A stretch of DNA of 64,000 nucleotides from Leptospira kanakyensis (GTDB taxonomy: Bacteria; Spirochaetota; Leptospiria; Leptospirales; Leptospiraceae). Shown here piece after piece: positions 7,341 to 15,961 of the stretch. The notes under the pieces were generated by a model that saw nothing but the letters and a program-made list of their open reading frames with translations, made no database searches and was not told the DNA's origin. The stretch's first letter is position 1. Each line of letters begins with the position of its first letter. A program made the translations under genes and the position numbers. The DNA lies in NCBI RefSeq assembly GCF_004769235.1, contig NZ_RQFG01000016.1, forward strand, positions 186,001 through 250,000, written 5' to 3'.

Positions 7341-9799
7341 ACGAAGGTATATCTCTAACAACAAAAACAGAATGTGACCATTGTGGGAATCCAATCCGTT
7401 TGGTCGCAATTGAAGCAAAACTCGGAAACGATACAAAGGTTTTTTGTTGTGAAGGATGTGAAACTGTTTACTCTATCATCAACTCACTCGGTGGAAGTTA
7501 TTATTACAACTTAAAAGGAAATACAAAACTCGATCCAGTTAGTATCGAAGATTCGGATACTGATATTGAAAACGAACTTGTATATGAGAAGTTTGTTCGT
7601 AAATCAGGAGATTTTTCTGAAGTATCAATCCAAATCACAAATATCCATTGTTCCGCTTGTGTTTGGATCAATGAAAAAGTTTTAAACGAAGAAGAAGGAA
7701 TCCAATCCGCACAAATCAATTTTGCATCTGGTCGGGCTCGGATTCGTTTTGACCGTTCCAAAATCAAAATCTCAAAGATTCTTTCTCTCATCCGTAGCAT
7801 TGGTTACAAACCTTTACTTTTTTCACCCACGGAAGGCACTCTAGAAAAAACCAAACAATTAAAGACCCTACTCCTTCGTATTGGTGTAGCTGGATTCTGT
7901 TTTGGGAATATTATGATCCTAAGTGTTGCTTTATATTCTGGATACTTCTCCGGAATTGATTTAGATATCAAACGTCTATTCCATTATGCTTCTTGGGTAT
8001 TTGCAACACCTGCTTATCTTTATTCCGGATATCCTTTTATGTCCGGATTCTTAACAAGCATCAGACGAAGGACTCTTTCTATGGACTTCCTATTGTTTTT
8101 AGGAATATCCATGGCATATTTTTATTCTGTTTATGTAACACTCACCGACATTGGAGAAGTATATTTTGATTCGGTGGCTATGATTTACTTCTTTATTTTG
8201 ATTGGGAAGTACTTCGAAGAAAAAGCCAGGGTGTTTGCTTCTGACAAATTAGAATCCATCCTTTGTAAACTTCCCGAAACCTCAGTGCGTGTCAATGGTG
8301 CTGGCGAAGATACCATCCCTAGTTCCGAAATCAAAATCGGAGATACCATTCGCGTGGCACCGGGAAAACGTATCCCCGTGGATGCGATACTTTTGTCCGA
8401 ACAAACTTATGTAGATGAGTCTTTTTTAACGGGTGAGTCTTTACCAATTCGAAAGAGAAAAGGAGACTCGATCCTTGCAGGTTCCCTTGCTATGGACAAT
8501 CCTGCTTTGATTGTAGCTGGTTCCGACTACCATGCCTCTACTCTTTCTTCTCTCAAACTGAGGTTAGAGGAAGCCCTACACCTCAAACCAAAATTACAAA
8601 TTCTCACAGAACGCATTGCTTCTTACTTTATCTCTGTTGTTTTTGGTCTGGCCTTTCTTTGTTTTTTTGTTTGGTATTATGTATCCGGTGGGAACTTAGA
8701 ACAAAGTCTTGTCACTACTATTTCTGTTTTGATTGTGGCATGCCCTTGTGCTCTAGGAATTTCTGTTCCAACAGCACTTGTAACCAATCATATACTCAAT
8801 GCGGACAAAGGTGTCCTTTTAAAAAATCCTTCTGTAGTTGAGGCGCTCGCAAAAGCAAATACCATCTTTTTAGACAAAACTGGAACTTTGACTGAGGGTA
8901 AGTTTTTAGTGCGACAAGTTTCCGTAGCGGATGACCACCTACCACTTGTTTATCGAATTGAAAAAGAAGTGAACCACCCTTTAGCAAAATCACTCGTAAA
9001 ATATTTAGAACCATTGAGTTCCGTAAAGGAAAGAGCAAAACAAATCCAATTGATCAATTTGGAAAACATACCCGGCCGAGGGGTCAAAGCCGAATTAGAA
9101 ATCGATACAAATAAACTTTCTGTTCTTATCGGGAACCAATCTTTGTTTGAATCGGAAAATGTTCCTTTGGGAAAATTTCCCGAAGGAGAAGGGTCTTTGA
9201 TATTTTTTGCGGTGGGCGGAACTTACTTAGGGAGTTTTTTACTCGCAGATGAAATCAGAACTGGGGCTCGGTCTTTTGTTTCCCTTCTCAAACATTTTGT
9301 CCCCAACATTTCTATTCTTTCAGGAGACCGGTACAGATCAGTAAAATACATAGCAGAATCTTTAGGAATTGAAAGGTATTCTTCTGACCTCTCTCCAGAA
9401 GACAAACGAAACCTGATTTGTACCGCACAAGGCAAAGGGAATGTTGTCATCATGGTGGGTGATGGAATCAATGATAGTTTGTCTTTGGCACAGGCCAATG
9501 TCTCTATTTCTCACACAGAAGCGGAAGACCTCTCACTCGAAAAATCAGATGTAGTTTTGACATCTGGAAATTTGAACGGACTCGTACATTCTTTGCTTTC
9601 TGCTAAAAAAACAAGAGAGGTGATTTTACAAAATATCATCATCTCCTTTTGTTATAATTCAATCATGTTACCACTTGCCATGTTTGGCCTTATGTTGCCT
9701 GTGATCTGTGCCGTGTTTATGGCATGTTCTAGCTTGACAGTGCTATTGAATTCTCTTTCTATTAGATATAGGATCCCCCAATGGAAGCCCTCTACTTAA
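7337..9799 (+). CDS. ccoI: Copper-translocating P-type ATPase for cbb3 assembly
   Basis: CcoI (FixI) exports copper needed to build the oxidase. The 820-residue protein begins with a Cys-rich segment (CDHCGNPI, CCEGCETVY). A heavy-metal-associated domain follows with the motif NIHCSACVW (near residue 104). The P-type ATPase core shows TGES (near 364), the intramembrane CPC motif (near 467), phosphorylation site DKTGTLTEG (near 513) and GDGIND (near 707). All catalytic motifs are intact. It overlaps ccoH by four bases and ccoS by nineteen. Confidence 0.96.
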   Translation: MNEGISLTTKTECDHCGNPIRLVAIEAKLGNDTKVFCCEGCETVYSIINSLGGSYYYNLKGNTKLDPVSIEDSDTDIENELVYEKFVRKSGDFSEVSIQITNIHCSACVWINEKVLNEEEGIQSAQINFASGRARIRFDRSKIKISKILSLIRSIGYKPLLFSPTEGTLEKTKQLKTLLLRIGVAGFCFGNIMILSVALYSGYFSGIDLDIKRLFHYASWVFATPAYLYSGYPFMSGFLTSIRRRTLSMDFLLFLGISMAYFYSVYVTLTDIGEVYFDSVAMIYFFILIGKYFEEKARVFASDKLESILCKLPETSVRVNGAGEDTIPSSEIKIGDTIRVAPGKRIPVDAILLSEQTYVDESFLTGESLPIRKRKGDSILAGSLAMDNPALIVAGSDYHASTLSSLKLRLEEALHLKPKLQILTERIASYFISVVFGLAFLCFFVWYYVSGGNLEQSLVTTISVLIVACPCALGISVPTALVTNHILNADKGVLLKNPSVVEALAKANTIFLDKTGTLTEGKFLVRQVSVADDHLPLVYRIEKEVNHPLAKSLVKYLEPLSSVKERAKQIQLINLENIPGRGVKAELEIDTNKLSVLIGNQSLFESENVPLGKFPEGEGSLIFFAVGGTYLGSFLLADEIRTGARSFVSLLKHFVPNISILSGDRYRSVKYIAESLGIERYSSDLSPEDKRNLICTAQGKGNVVIMVGDGINDSLSLAQANVSISHTEAEDLSLEKSDVVLTSGNLNGLVHSLLSAKKTREVILQNIIISFCYNSIMLPLAMFGLMLPVICAVFMACSSLTVLLNSLSIRYRIPQWKPST

Positions 9800-9981
9800 C
9801 CATCCCCATGGCAATGTGTATTGCCGCCTTTTTTCTCTATGTTTTTATCACAGCCTTTCGCAAAGGACAGTTTGAAGACATAGAATCTCCCAAATATAGA
9901 ATGTTCTTTGAAGAAGAATATCCTACTGAAAGTAAACAAACCAAAACAAATTCACCTGATGGACCAACTAGCAAATCTTAG
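9781..9981 (+). CDS. ccoS: cbb3 oxidase maturation protein CcoS-like
   Basis: CcoS is a small membrane protein needed for cofactor insertion into CcoN. This 66-residue protein has one membrane helix (about residues 5-27). The segment after it, GQFEDIESPKYRMFFEEE, matches the family pattern in which an acidic, proline-containing stretch precedes RM(L/F)F. The last 15 residues are a polar extension. The gene overlaps ccoI, as is usual in these operons. Confidence 0.85.
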   Translation: MEALYLTIPMAMCIAAFFLYVFITAFRKGQFEDIESPKYRMFFEEEYPTESKQTKTNSPDGPTSKS

Positions 9982-10645
9982 TTTTTTTGGCTCCATTTTT
10001 GTTTATGGATTTATTAGTAGTTTCCATTGTTTAGTGATGTGTGGTCCCTTTGTTTCCCTATTACAAACCGACAAAGGAAAAAATACTGCCATCTATCTCT
10101 ATCACTTAGGAAGGGTGATTTCCTATACCTTTCTCGGTATGATACTTGGATTTCTTGGAAAAGGTGCCAATGCTTTAGGGGAATTAAGTGCCCTTAGAGG
10201 TGTGGCCGGAGTACTCACCTTTTTGTTTCTTATAGTCTTTGTGATCCGCACCTATTCTGCCAAATCAACTTCCTCCTTTGGTTCTTTACCACAAGGAATC
10301 CGAAAGTTTTTGGAAACCATACGTTCTCGGTTTAGTAAAAATGGCCTTGGGTTTGGAATTGGAATGGTGAGTGCCCTACTCCCTTGTGGAGTTCTGTATC
10401 CGGCTTATGCGGCTTCTTTTGCAACAGGTACACTGTTAAACGGTGGACTAGTGATGTTTTTCTTTTATTTAGGAACGGTTCCGGCCTTAACAGGTCTTGG
10501 TTGGGTTGTTTCCAAATGGAGACACCATATCCCTACAAAATGGATTCCGGCCTTTGGAACCATTGTGATTTTGACTTCTCTTGGTTTTTTACTTTATCGA
10601 TTGTTTTTCCATTCTCATGGAGAGTCTTGCGACCATCTACTTTGA
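9959..10645 (+). CDS. COG2836-type membrane protein (TauE/SafE-like), probably cbb3/copper related
   Basis: The likely start is ATG at 9959, overlapping the end of ccoS; an ATG at 9908 would add 17 polar residues ahead of the first helix. The protein has about six membrane segments and the motif FHCLVMCGPF near its N-terminus, with a second Cys in LLPCGVLYPAYAA. Proteins of this family often sit at the end of cbb3 operons and in copper homeostasis loci. A role in copper handling or oxidase assembly is inferred from position. The substrate cannot be read from the sequence, and the sulfite-exporter name is only a family label. Confidence 0.8.
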   Translation: MDQLANLSFFGSIFVYGFISSFHCLVMCGPFVSLLQTDKGKNTAIYLYHLGRVISYTFLGMILGFLGKGANALGELSALRGVAGVLTFLFLIVFVIRTYSAKSTSSFGSLPQGIRKFLETIRSRFSKNGLGFGIGMVSALLPCGVLYPAYAASFATGTLLNGGLVMFFFYLGTVPALTGLGWVVSKWRHHIPTKWIPAFGTIVILTSLGFLLYRLFFHSHGESCDHLL

Positions 10646-10693
10646 TTTGTAAATGAATTTAGTTTGAATCAAACGAAATTGATACTTAGTATT

Positions 10694-11023
10694 TTAAAAT
10701 CCTCTTCCCCGAAAGTATTTTTCTTTGAAATGACTTACTAGGTCTCGGTTGATTTTGGTTTCTGTATTATTTCCAATCACAGCAATGAGTTTTTTTGCTA
10801 AGTTTCTATCGTGGTCCATCAACCATTTTCTATATTGTGTATTTAAATCAGATTCTCCCACCAATATAAATTCGTTAGGTGACTGTAATGTATTTGTGAT
10901 ATCTTCAAAATCCCAGACATCAGATTCAATTGGTTTTTCCCAAGTTTTAGATCTCATTTGGTCTGATTCAAATTTGATCATTTCAATTCGTTTTTTGTTT
11001 AAATAGAGAATGCAGGCGTTCAT
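10694..11023 (-). CDS. Hypothetical protein, 109 aa
   Basis: This cytosolic-looking protein has no signal peptide or membrane segment. It is mixed alpha/beta and charged, with the stretch FILVGESDLNTQYRKWL in the middle and a basic end (FRGRGF). No family is recognised. It lies downstream of the sigma/anti-sigma pair on the same strand, about 100 bases away, with a 27-bp palindrome in between. It may therefore have its own promoter. It is convergent with the cco operon, 48 bases away. Confidence 0.65.
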   Translation of the reverse strand: MNACILYLNKKRIEMIKFESDQMRSKTWEKPIESDVWDFEDITNTLQSPNEFILVGESDLNTQYRKWLMDHDRNLAKKLIAVIGNNTETKINRDLVSHFKEKYFRGRGF

Positions 11024-11103
11024 ACTTTCACTTCCCGTCTTTAGTATGACTACAAGAAAAGTAAAATCACTAGTTTTTTATAAAATTTCCAATTCAGGAA
11101 CTC

Positions 11104-11130
11104 TTGACATTTATCATTGATAAATGTCAA
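11104..11130. repeat. Perfect 12-bp inverted repeat (palindrome)
   Basis: TTGACATTTATC (11104-11115) and GATAAATGTCAA (11119-11130) are exact reverse complements around a 3-base centre. The element covers the stop codon of the anti-sigma-like gene and lies 81 bases before the start of the next reverse gene. No T-run follows on either strand, so it is a poor intrinsic terminator. It may be an operator or an mRNA-stabilising hairpin. Confidence 0.7.
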
Positions 11131-11390
11131 TCCATACTCAAACTCACAATTAATTCTGAATTCAGTTCATCAACCAAGTAATGAACATTAGTTGTAAGTT
11201 CCCTTGGTTCGATGACAAACTCATTTACAAAAAGTAAAGAAAACACCAAAGCGGACGCGACCACACCGGCATAAACTCTTCGTTTTGTTTTTTCGGTCTG
11301 AATTCTTCTTTTGGTAGTTCGCACCAAACGTAATTCAAAATCAGAATCATTCAAAAGTTGTTCCCATTTTTTAGGATTCTTGGAATTCAT
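11127..11390 (-). CDS. Small single-pass membrane protein, putative anti-sigma factor
   Basis: The 87-residue protein has a charged cytosolic N-terminus (about 40 residues, rich in K and R), one membrane helix (about residues 41-58, VYAGVVASALVFSLLFV) and a short outer tail. It overlaps the ECF sigma gene by 20 bases on the same strand, the usual place for a cognate anti-sigma factor. It lacks a zinc-binding HxxxCxxC motif and is shorter than most anti-sigma factors. The assignment is therefore from context and topology. Confidence 0.7.
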   Translation of the reverse strand: MNSKNPKKWEQLLNDSDFELRLVRTTKRRIQTEKTKRRVYAGVVASALVFSLLFVNEFVIEPRELTTNVHYLVDELNSELIVSLSMD

Positions 11391-11895
11391 TTTTTCCTCC
11401 TGGTATATGTTTGCGGATCCACTCTTTGGTTCGGAACAAACGTGACTTTACCGTACCTTCCTTAACAGAAAGTTCCTTTGCTATTTCTTCCATGGTGTTA
11501 CCAGACAAATACAAACGTAAAGTTTGGCGGTAAACTTCAGGGATCTGAGAAAGCATGGACTCAATCCATTCTTCTTTTTCGAAAGAAGCTTCATCTCGTA
11601 CACCCAAAAGTTGAACCTTGTTTTTTACTAAATATCTTTTTGCTTTTTCTTCTTCTCGCAATCGTTTTTCATTCATACGAAGGGCTTCGTTACGAGCAAT
11701 GGTATAAATCCAAGTGGATATTTTGGACCTTCCATCAAAACCACCCTTCTCTAAAGATTTAAAAGCCCGGAAATAAACTTCCTGGACCACATCTTCTGTT
11801 GCATCATCAAAACGGTCGATGAGTGTATCACCGACCGTTTTTAAAACCAAGTATTTGGTTTCTTTGACTACTGATTCGAAGTCAAACTCAGGCAT
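11371..11895 (-). CDS. ECF-family RNA polymerase sigma factor
   Basis: The 174-residue protein has region 2 (about residues 20-85, with EDVVQEVYFRAF and STWIYTIARNEAL) and region 4 (about 120-165, with TLRLYLSGNTMEEIAKELSVKEGTVKSR). These are the two core domains of ECF sigma factors. It redirects RNA polymerase to stress promoters. It lies three bases downstream of a Spy-like lipoprotein gene and overlaps a putative anti-sigma gene. The trio resembles metal or envelope stress modules such as cnr, but the signal cannot be known from sequence. Confidence 0.93.
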   Translation of the reverse strand: MPEFDFESVVKETKYLVLKTVGDTLIDRFDDATEDVVQEVYFRAFKSLEKGGFDGRSKISTWIYTIARNEALRMNEKRLREEEKAKRYLVKNKVQLLGVRDEASFEKEEWIESMLSQIPEVYRQTLRLYLSGNTMEEIAKELSVKEGTVKSRLFRTKEWIRKHIPGGKNEFQES

Positions 11896-11898
11896 TGT

Positions 11899-12351
11899 TT
11901 ACTCTTCCGGTGGTTGGTGGCGGCTTGCGAAACGTTCCACTAGATCAGCAAATTTTTCCCTTTGTTCCGGTTTTAATACCGCATGGAATTCAACGAGTTT
12001 GGATTGGAAAAACTTGCGCATTTCTAAGTGGCGAGCTTCTCTTTCGTTACTCATTTTATCCAATTGTTTGGTATCAATTTTTTCTGCGCGGATTTGGGTC
12101 GCCATTTCTTTTGCCCAGGATTCATGTTTTGGTTTTGATTCCTTATGTTTGGCGATGAGTTCGGCTTTGATGGTTTCCAATTTAGCTTTTTGGGCATCAT
12201 CTAAATCTAGTTTAGATGTGAGTTTAGAAGCCACCCATTCAATCCGTTTTTCGAAATCTTTATGTCCTCGGCAATTTCCAAAAGCAAATGCCATTACCGA
12301 TACGAGACCGACGGTTGTTGTAATTTTTAAAACTTGTTTGAGAGAGATCAT
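11899..12351 (-). CDS. Spy/CpxP/CnrX-like helical lipoprotein
   Basis: A hydrophobic signal ends at AFGNC, a plausible spirochaetal lipobox with Cys27. The rest is helical and highly charged, with the motif LDLDDAQKAKLETI and a later LKPEQREKF. These resemble the LTxxQ repeats of Spy/CpxP periplasmic chaperones and the CnrX/ZraP metal sensors. It is the first gene of a three-gene set with the ECF sigma factor and its membrane partner. A periplasmic sensor or chaperone role is inferred from that. His residues near the N-terminus (GHKDFEKR) and C-terminus (RHQPPEE) could bind metal. Confidence 0.75.
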   Translation of the reverse strand: MISLKQVLKITTTVGLVSVMAFAFGNCRGHKDFEKRIEWVASKLTSKLDLDDAQKAKLETIKAELIAKHKESKPKHESWAKEMATQIRAEKIDTKQLDKMSNEREARHLEMRKFFQSKLVEFHAVLKPEQREKFADLVERFASRHQPPEE

Positions 12352-12442
12352 AAAACCTTCCTTGTTTGTTTGGTGAATATGACCCAGAAGATGGAAGGAG
12401 AGTTCCCTACCTCAGAAAAAAAGAGGCAGGGAAATAAAAAAT

Positions 12443-12823
12443 TTAGATACTTGGAAGCGGATCCCCACTGATGTAACCATCTGTTTTCAAATCTTGGCAA
12501 GAGATGATATTTGCGACTGTTGGACCAAGAACCACACCTTTAAAACCTTGGATGTCAGAAACACACTGATCTACATCGGATTTAACATAGTATTTATCAG
12601 ATTCAATTTTTGCAATGTCTGCTGCCACTAAACTTAACAAAGTAATATCAGGTCGACCCACAAGAACGATAGCTCTCACTAAATCCGCTTGGATGGCAGC
12701 ATCTGTAATTCGTGAAGCAGCTTCCGAACCTTTTTCACGATCGATTGTTGCACCGAGTGGATTTAGAATTACGCAGTTGGTTAGCGAAATCGCTAAAGCA
12801 ACAAAAAGTATTTTTTTTAACAT
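12443..12823 (-). CDS. Leptospira lipoprotein, probable TIGR04452-type family
   Basis: The Met at 12823 gives a proper signal (MLKKILFVALAISLTNC) with lipobox Cys17; the longer frame from 12853 adds ten polar residues and is unlikely. The mature part begins VILNPLGATIDREKGSEAA and contains two further Cys (DVDQC and ISCQDL) that may form a disulfide. I recall this pattern from a Leptospira paralogous lipoprotein family, but the family name is from memory and cannot be checked here. Function is unknown. It is a separate unit from the sigma-factor genes. Confidence 0.75.
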   Translation of the reverse strand: MLKKILFVALAISLTNCVILNPLGATIDREKGSEAASRITDAAIQADLVRAIVLVGRPDITLLSLVAADIAKIESDKYYVKSDVDQCVSDIQGFKGVVLGPTVANIISCQDLKTDGYISGDPLPSI

Positions 12824-12916
12824 AAATGTTTCCTTGGATGATGGTTTCACCAAATCTAAAGCATCCTGATTTGTGATTCAAGAAAAAACTAAATCAAATT
12901 ACCTATTTAACTAGGA

Positions 12917-13597
12917 TCAATCACCTACGATAAAGATAGTGAGATACCAATTGTTTTTCTTTTTTTCAAAAAATGCCCTGTAGTCAAGAGGACTACGCAA
13001 GAATCGATCACATACATATCCAGGTTTTCCTTGGGGCGTACAAATCTTTTTCCAATTACAATTACTTTCTTTTTCGAGCCTTCTTCCATCCAAATCATCT
13101 GCCTCTGCCCTAACAATTTGGTAACTGAGTTGTGTGATGGACTTAGATTCTTTAGAGGCATCTTCTCTCACATTTACATTTTTTCCGATCACGAGGTAAT
13201 GTGTGAAAGGATCATAATCACCAGGGAAGGTTTCAAAAAAATAAGGGGCTACCATTTGGCCTTCTTTGTTTTGACGAAATCCCAACTTCACAACCTCATC
13301 CATCAATTCCCAAAAATTAGAAGTGGAAGGTTTTTCTGTTAGTTGGAACGATTTTAAAAAATCCTTTTTACCTTCTCCACCACCAATGGAAAAATAAATA
13401 TCTTTGTCGATCACCTCTTCTAAGGCTTTTCGATCTTTGGTTTTCAGAATTTTTAGAAACTTGGTTTTAAATTCGTTAAAACTTTTGTCTTTCGCCGAAT
13501 GGTCGATAGGTGCTAAGGTCTTTGGTGGGAAAGGATCACAAGGCAAAAGAACTGCGGGCAAAAGAAAGGAAACCAGAACGATTGTGTATTTCAGCAT
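12917..13597 (-). CDS. Exported protein with SH3-like domain
   Basis: The start at 13597 (MLKYTIVLVSFLL) gives a signal peptide ending LLPC, a possible lipobox. Residues about 30-90 form a domain with the pattern FKTKFLKILKTKDRKALEEVID, like the small domain that often precedes SH3. A bacterial SH3-like segment follows at about 130-200 (VIGKNVNVREDASKESKSI ... GYVCDRFL). SH3b domains often bind peptidoglycan or act as scaffold. The last stretch, KNNWYLTIFIVGD, is typical of these stress-type proteins. No catalytic residues are seen. Confidence 0.75.
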   Translation of the reverse strand: MLKYTIVLVSFLLPAVLLPCDPFPPKTLAPIDHSAKDKSFNEFKTKFLKILKTKDRKALEEVIDKDIYFSIGGGEGKKDFLKSFQLTEKPSTSNFWELMDEVVKLGFRQNKEGQMVAPYFFETFPGDYDPFTHYLVIGKNVNVREDASKESKSITQLSYQIVRAEADDLDGRRLEKESNCNWKKICTPQGKPGYVCDRFLRSPLDYRAFFEKKKNNWYLTIFIVGD

Positions 13598-13634
13598 AAA
13601 ACTTGCCAAAATCTTAATCCAAACAAATTAGGAA

Positions 13635-13982
13635 TCAATTCTTTTTCGATACATTTACCGCAATCACACACTGTTTTGTAATCCCAAGATTCTCTCGAAT
13701 TTCTTCTAAGGAAAGTTTTTTCCGTTTGAGTTCACAAACTCTTAAAAACAGGTCGGCATACTCTTTGTCCAATTTTTCGCCATCTTCGTCTTCTTCTGTC
13801 AAAACCAGTTTGGCAATGTCAACACAAGACCTTTCCGATTCTGGTAATAACTGGAAGATGGTTTTTACGGTTTCTTCCTTTTGTTTGCAAGAAACACCAT
13901 TTGGCTGTTTTTCCTTTCCCAAAATTGGGAAAAGGCAAAGGAGGGAAATAGAAACAAAAACTGAAAATCTAATTTTAGACAT
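13635..13982 (-). CDS. Small exported hypothetical protein
   Basis: The Met at 13982 gives a good signal peptide (MSKIRFSVFVSISLLCLFPILG). The mature part is about 90 residues, mostly helical and acidic. It has four Cys (VSCKQK, SCVD, VCELKR, QCVIAV) that could form two disulfides. No family is recognised. It is 37 bases from the SH3 gene on the same strand, so the two may be co-transcribed. It is divergent from aspA. Confidence 0.65.
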   Translation of the reverse strand: MSKIRFSVFVSISLLCLFPILGKEKQPNGVSCKQKEETVKTIFQLLPESERSCVDIAKLVLTEEDEDGEKLDKEYADLFLRVCELKRKKLSLEEIRENLGITKQCVIAVNVSKKN

Positions 13983-14056
13983 CGGCAACATAAATCTTCT
14001 TCCCATTTGGATTTGGTCGAGTATCTTTCGTCCTATCCAAGAGAAATTAAAAACTT

Positions 14057-15460
14057 ATGAACCAAACCACGCGCCGAGAACACGACCTTTTGGGGGAACG
14101 AGATCTCCCCGCGGATGTTTATTGGGGGATCCATACTCTCAGAGCCTTGGAAAATTATCCCATTACCGGAAAAACCATTGGAACCTACCCCGACCTAGTG
14201 CGAGCCCTCGCCTATATCAAACGGGCTTCCGCCAAAGCCAATTTACAATTGGGATTACTTTCTAAAGAAAAAACAAAGATGATTTCGGATGCCTGTGATC
14301 GGATCCTCGCAGGTGAGTTTCATTCCGAATTTGTGGTGGATGTGATCCAAGGTGGGGCAGGAACTTCCACCAATATGAATGCCAATGAAGTGATCACAAA
14401 TATTGCTTTAGAAATGTCAGGTTTCCCAAAGGGGGACTATAGTCACTTACATCCGTTAAACGATGTAAACATGTCTCAAAGTACAAATGATGTTTATCCA
14501 ACATCACTCAAAGTTGCAGCAGTATTCGCTATTAAGGGACTACTATCAGCTATGGATGAACTCCAATTTGCTTTTCGCAAAAAATCGGATGAATTTCAAA
14601 GTATTTTAAAAATTGGTCGAACCCAATTACAAGATGCAGTTCCTATGACCTTGGGACAGGAGTTTTCTACTTATGATGTAATGTTGGGTGAAGATATCAG
14701 CAGACTGAAAGAAGCAACATCTCTGATTGGTGAAATCAATTTGGGAGCTACTGCCATAGGTACCGGTATCAATACAGACATTCGTTATTCACAAATTGTA
14801 ACTAACATTTTAGCAAATGACACTGGTCTCAGTCTCGAAGCAGCACCAAACTTAATAGAGGCGACCCAAGACACTGGAGCCTTTGTCCAATTATCTGGTG
14901 TTCTCAAACGAATTGCCACAAAACTTTCTAAAATTTGTAATGATTTGCGACTTCTATCGAGTGGACCACAAGGTGGGTTTAACGAAATCAATCTTCCTGC
15001 TAAGGCCGCTGGTTCTTCCATTATGCCTGGAAAAGTAAATCCTATCATTCCCGAAGTTGTGAACCAAATCGCTTATGAAGTAATCGGAAACGATATCACC
15101 ATCACCATGGCATCGGAAGCGGGACAATTACAACTCAATGCATTTGAACCCATCATTGCTCATAGCCTTTTCAAAAGTATTGAACACCTAACAGCAGGTT
15201 GTAAAACACTAAGAATGAATTGTATTGAAGGAATTACTGCCAACAGGGAACTTTTGGAGACACGAGTCAAAACATCAGCGGGTCTTGCCACAGCGCTCAA
15301 TCCTTATATTGGATATGAAAATGCAACCCTTGTTGCAAAGAAGGCACTTTCGGAAAACCGGTCTGTAGAATCCATTGTTTTGGAACTTGGGTTATTAGAA
15401 GAAAAAAAATTAAAGGAAATCCTAAGTCCTGAAATTCTTACATCCCCTCATACACTTTGA
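14057..15460 (+). CDS. aspA: Aspartate ammonia-lyase
   Basis: The enzyme interconverts aspartate with fumarate and ammonia. The 467-residue protein has the fumarase/aspartase signature GSSIMPGKVNP (near residue 318), the substrate-binding GTSTNMNANEV and the SQSTNDVYPTS motif. Length fits the family (about 470). Class II fumarase is close in sequence, but TSTNMNANEVI and the overall pattern favour aspartase. It is transcribed alone, divergent from the small exported gene. Confidence 0.88.
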   Translation: MNQTTRREHDLLGERDLPADVYWGIHTLRALENYPITGKTIGTYPDLVRALAYIKRASAKANLQLGLLSKEKTKMISDACDRILAGEFHSEFVVDVIQGGAGTSTNMNANEVITNIALEMSGFPKGDYSHLHPLNDVNMSQSTNDVYPTSLKVAAVFAIKGLLSAMDELQFAFRKKSDEFQSILKIGRTQLQDAVPMTLGQEFSTYDVMLGEDISRLKEATSLIGEINLGATAIGTGINTDIRYSQIVTNILANDTGLSLEAAPNLIEATQDTGAFVQLSGVLKRIATKLSKICNDLRLLSSGPQGGFNEINLPAKAAGSSIMPGKVNPIIPEVVNQIAYEVIGNDITITMASEAGQLQLNAFEPIIAHSLFKSIEHLTAGCKTLRMNCIEGITANRELLETRVKTSAGLATALNPYIGYENATLVAKKALSENRSVESIVLELGLLEEKKLKEILSPEILTSPHTL

Positions 15461-15526
15461 GGTTGGATTATTTCTTGATTTCTTTTCTCTCTTCAGAGAA
15501 AATACGCTCGGATCAATTCGCAAATT

Positions 15527-15910
15527 ATGAAACAATTAAGTATGGTATACCTAGTTGAAGATGACATGATCACAACATTTCTCATCAAAACATTGATGGA
15601 AAAATTTTCATTTGCAGATGAAATTCATGGATTCCACAACGGAGAAGAGGCCTGGAATGCACTCCTAGCTGGTTCTGCCGATCCCGATATGGTCTTTTTG
15701 GACTTAAATATGCCTGTTATGGACGGTTGGGAATTTTTAGAAATTGTCAGCAAACACCCCAAATATGCAAAACTCCCGATCTACATCCTGACCTCTTCCA
15801 TTGACCCGACGGACAAAGCCCGGTCAGAAGAATTCAAAAATGTAAAGGGGTACCTAGTAAAACCGCTTTCCCTCAAAGATTTACAGTCCATCAACCCTTC
15901 CTTGGGCTAA
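15527..15910 (+). CDS. Single-domain response regulator
   Basis: The 127-residue protein is a receiver domain without an output domain. The acidic pocket is EDD (residues 11-13), the phospho-acceptor is Asp59 in FLDLNMPVMDGWEF, and the conserved Lys is in GYLVKPLS. Such stand-alone receivers act in phosphorelays or bind partners when phosphorylated. No histidine kinase is adjacent. It lies 66 bases after aspA, with a hairpin in between. Confidence 0.92.
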   Translation: MKQLSMVYLVEDDMITTFLIKTLMEKFSFADEIHGFHNGEEAWNALLAGSADPDMVFLDLNMPVMDGWEFLEIVSKHPKYAKLPIYILTSSIDPTDKARSEEFKNVKGYLVKPLSLKDLQSINPSLG

Positions 15911-15961
15911 TGAGACATATTTTTTTCTTTAGTTTTTCCCATCCTGGTCGATCCTAAAGAT

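Noticed and set aside
15483..15502. Hairpin TTTTCTCT/AGAGAAAA after aspA as a terminator
   Set aside because: It is AT-rich with no T-run on either side, so a terminator call is not supported.
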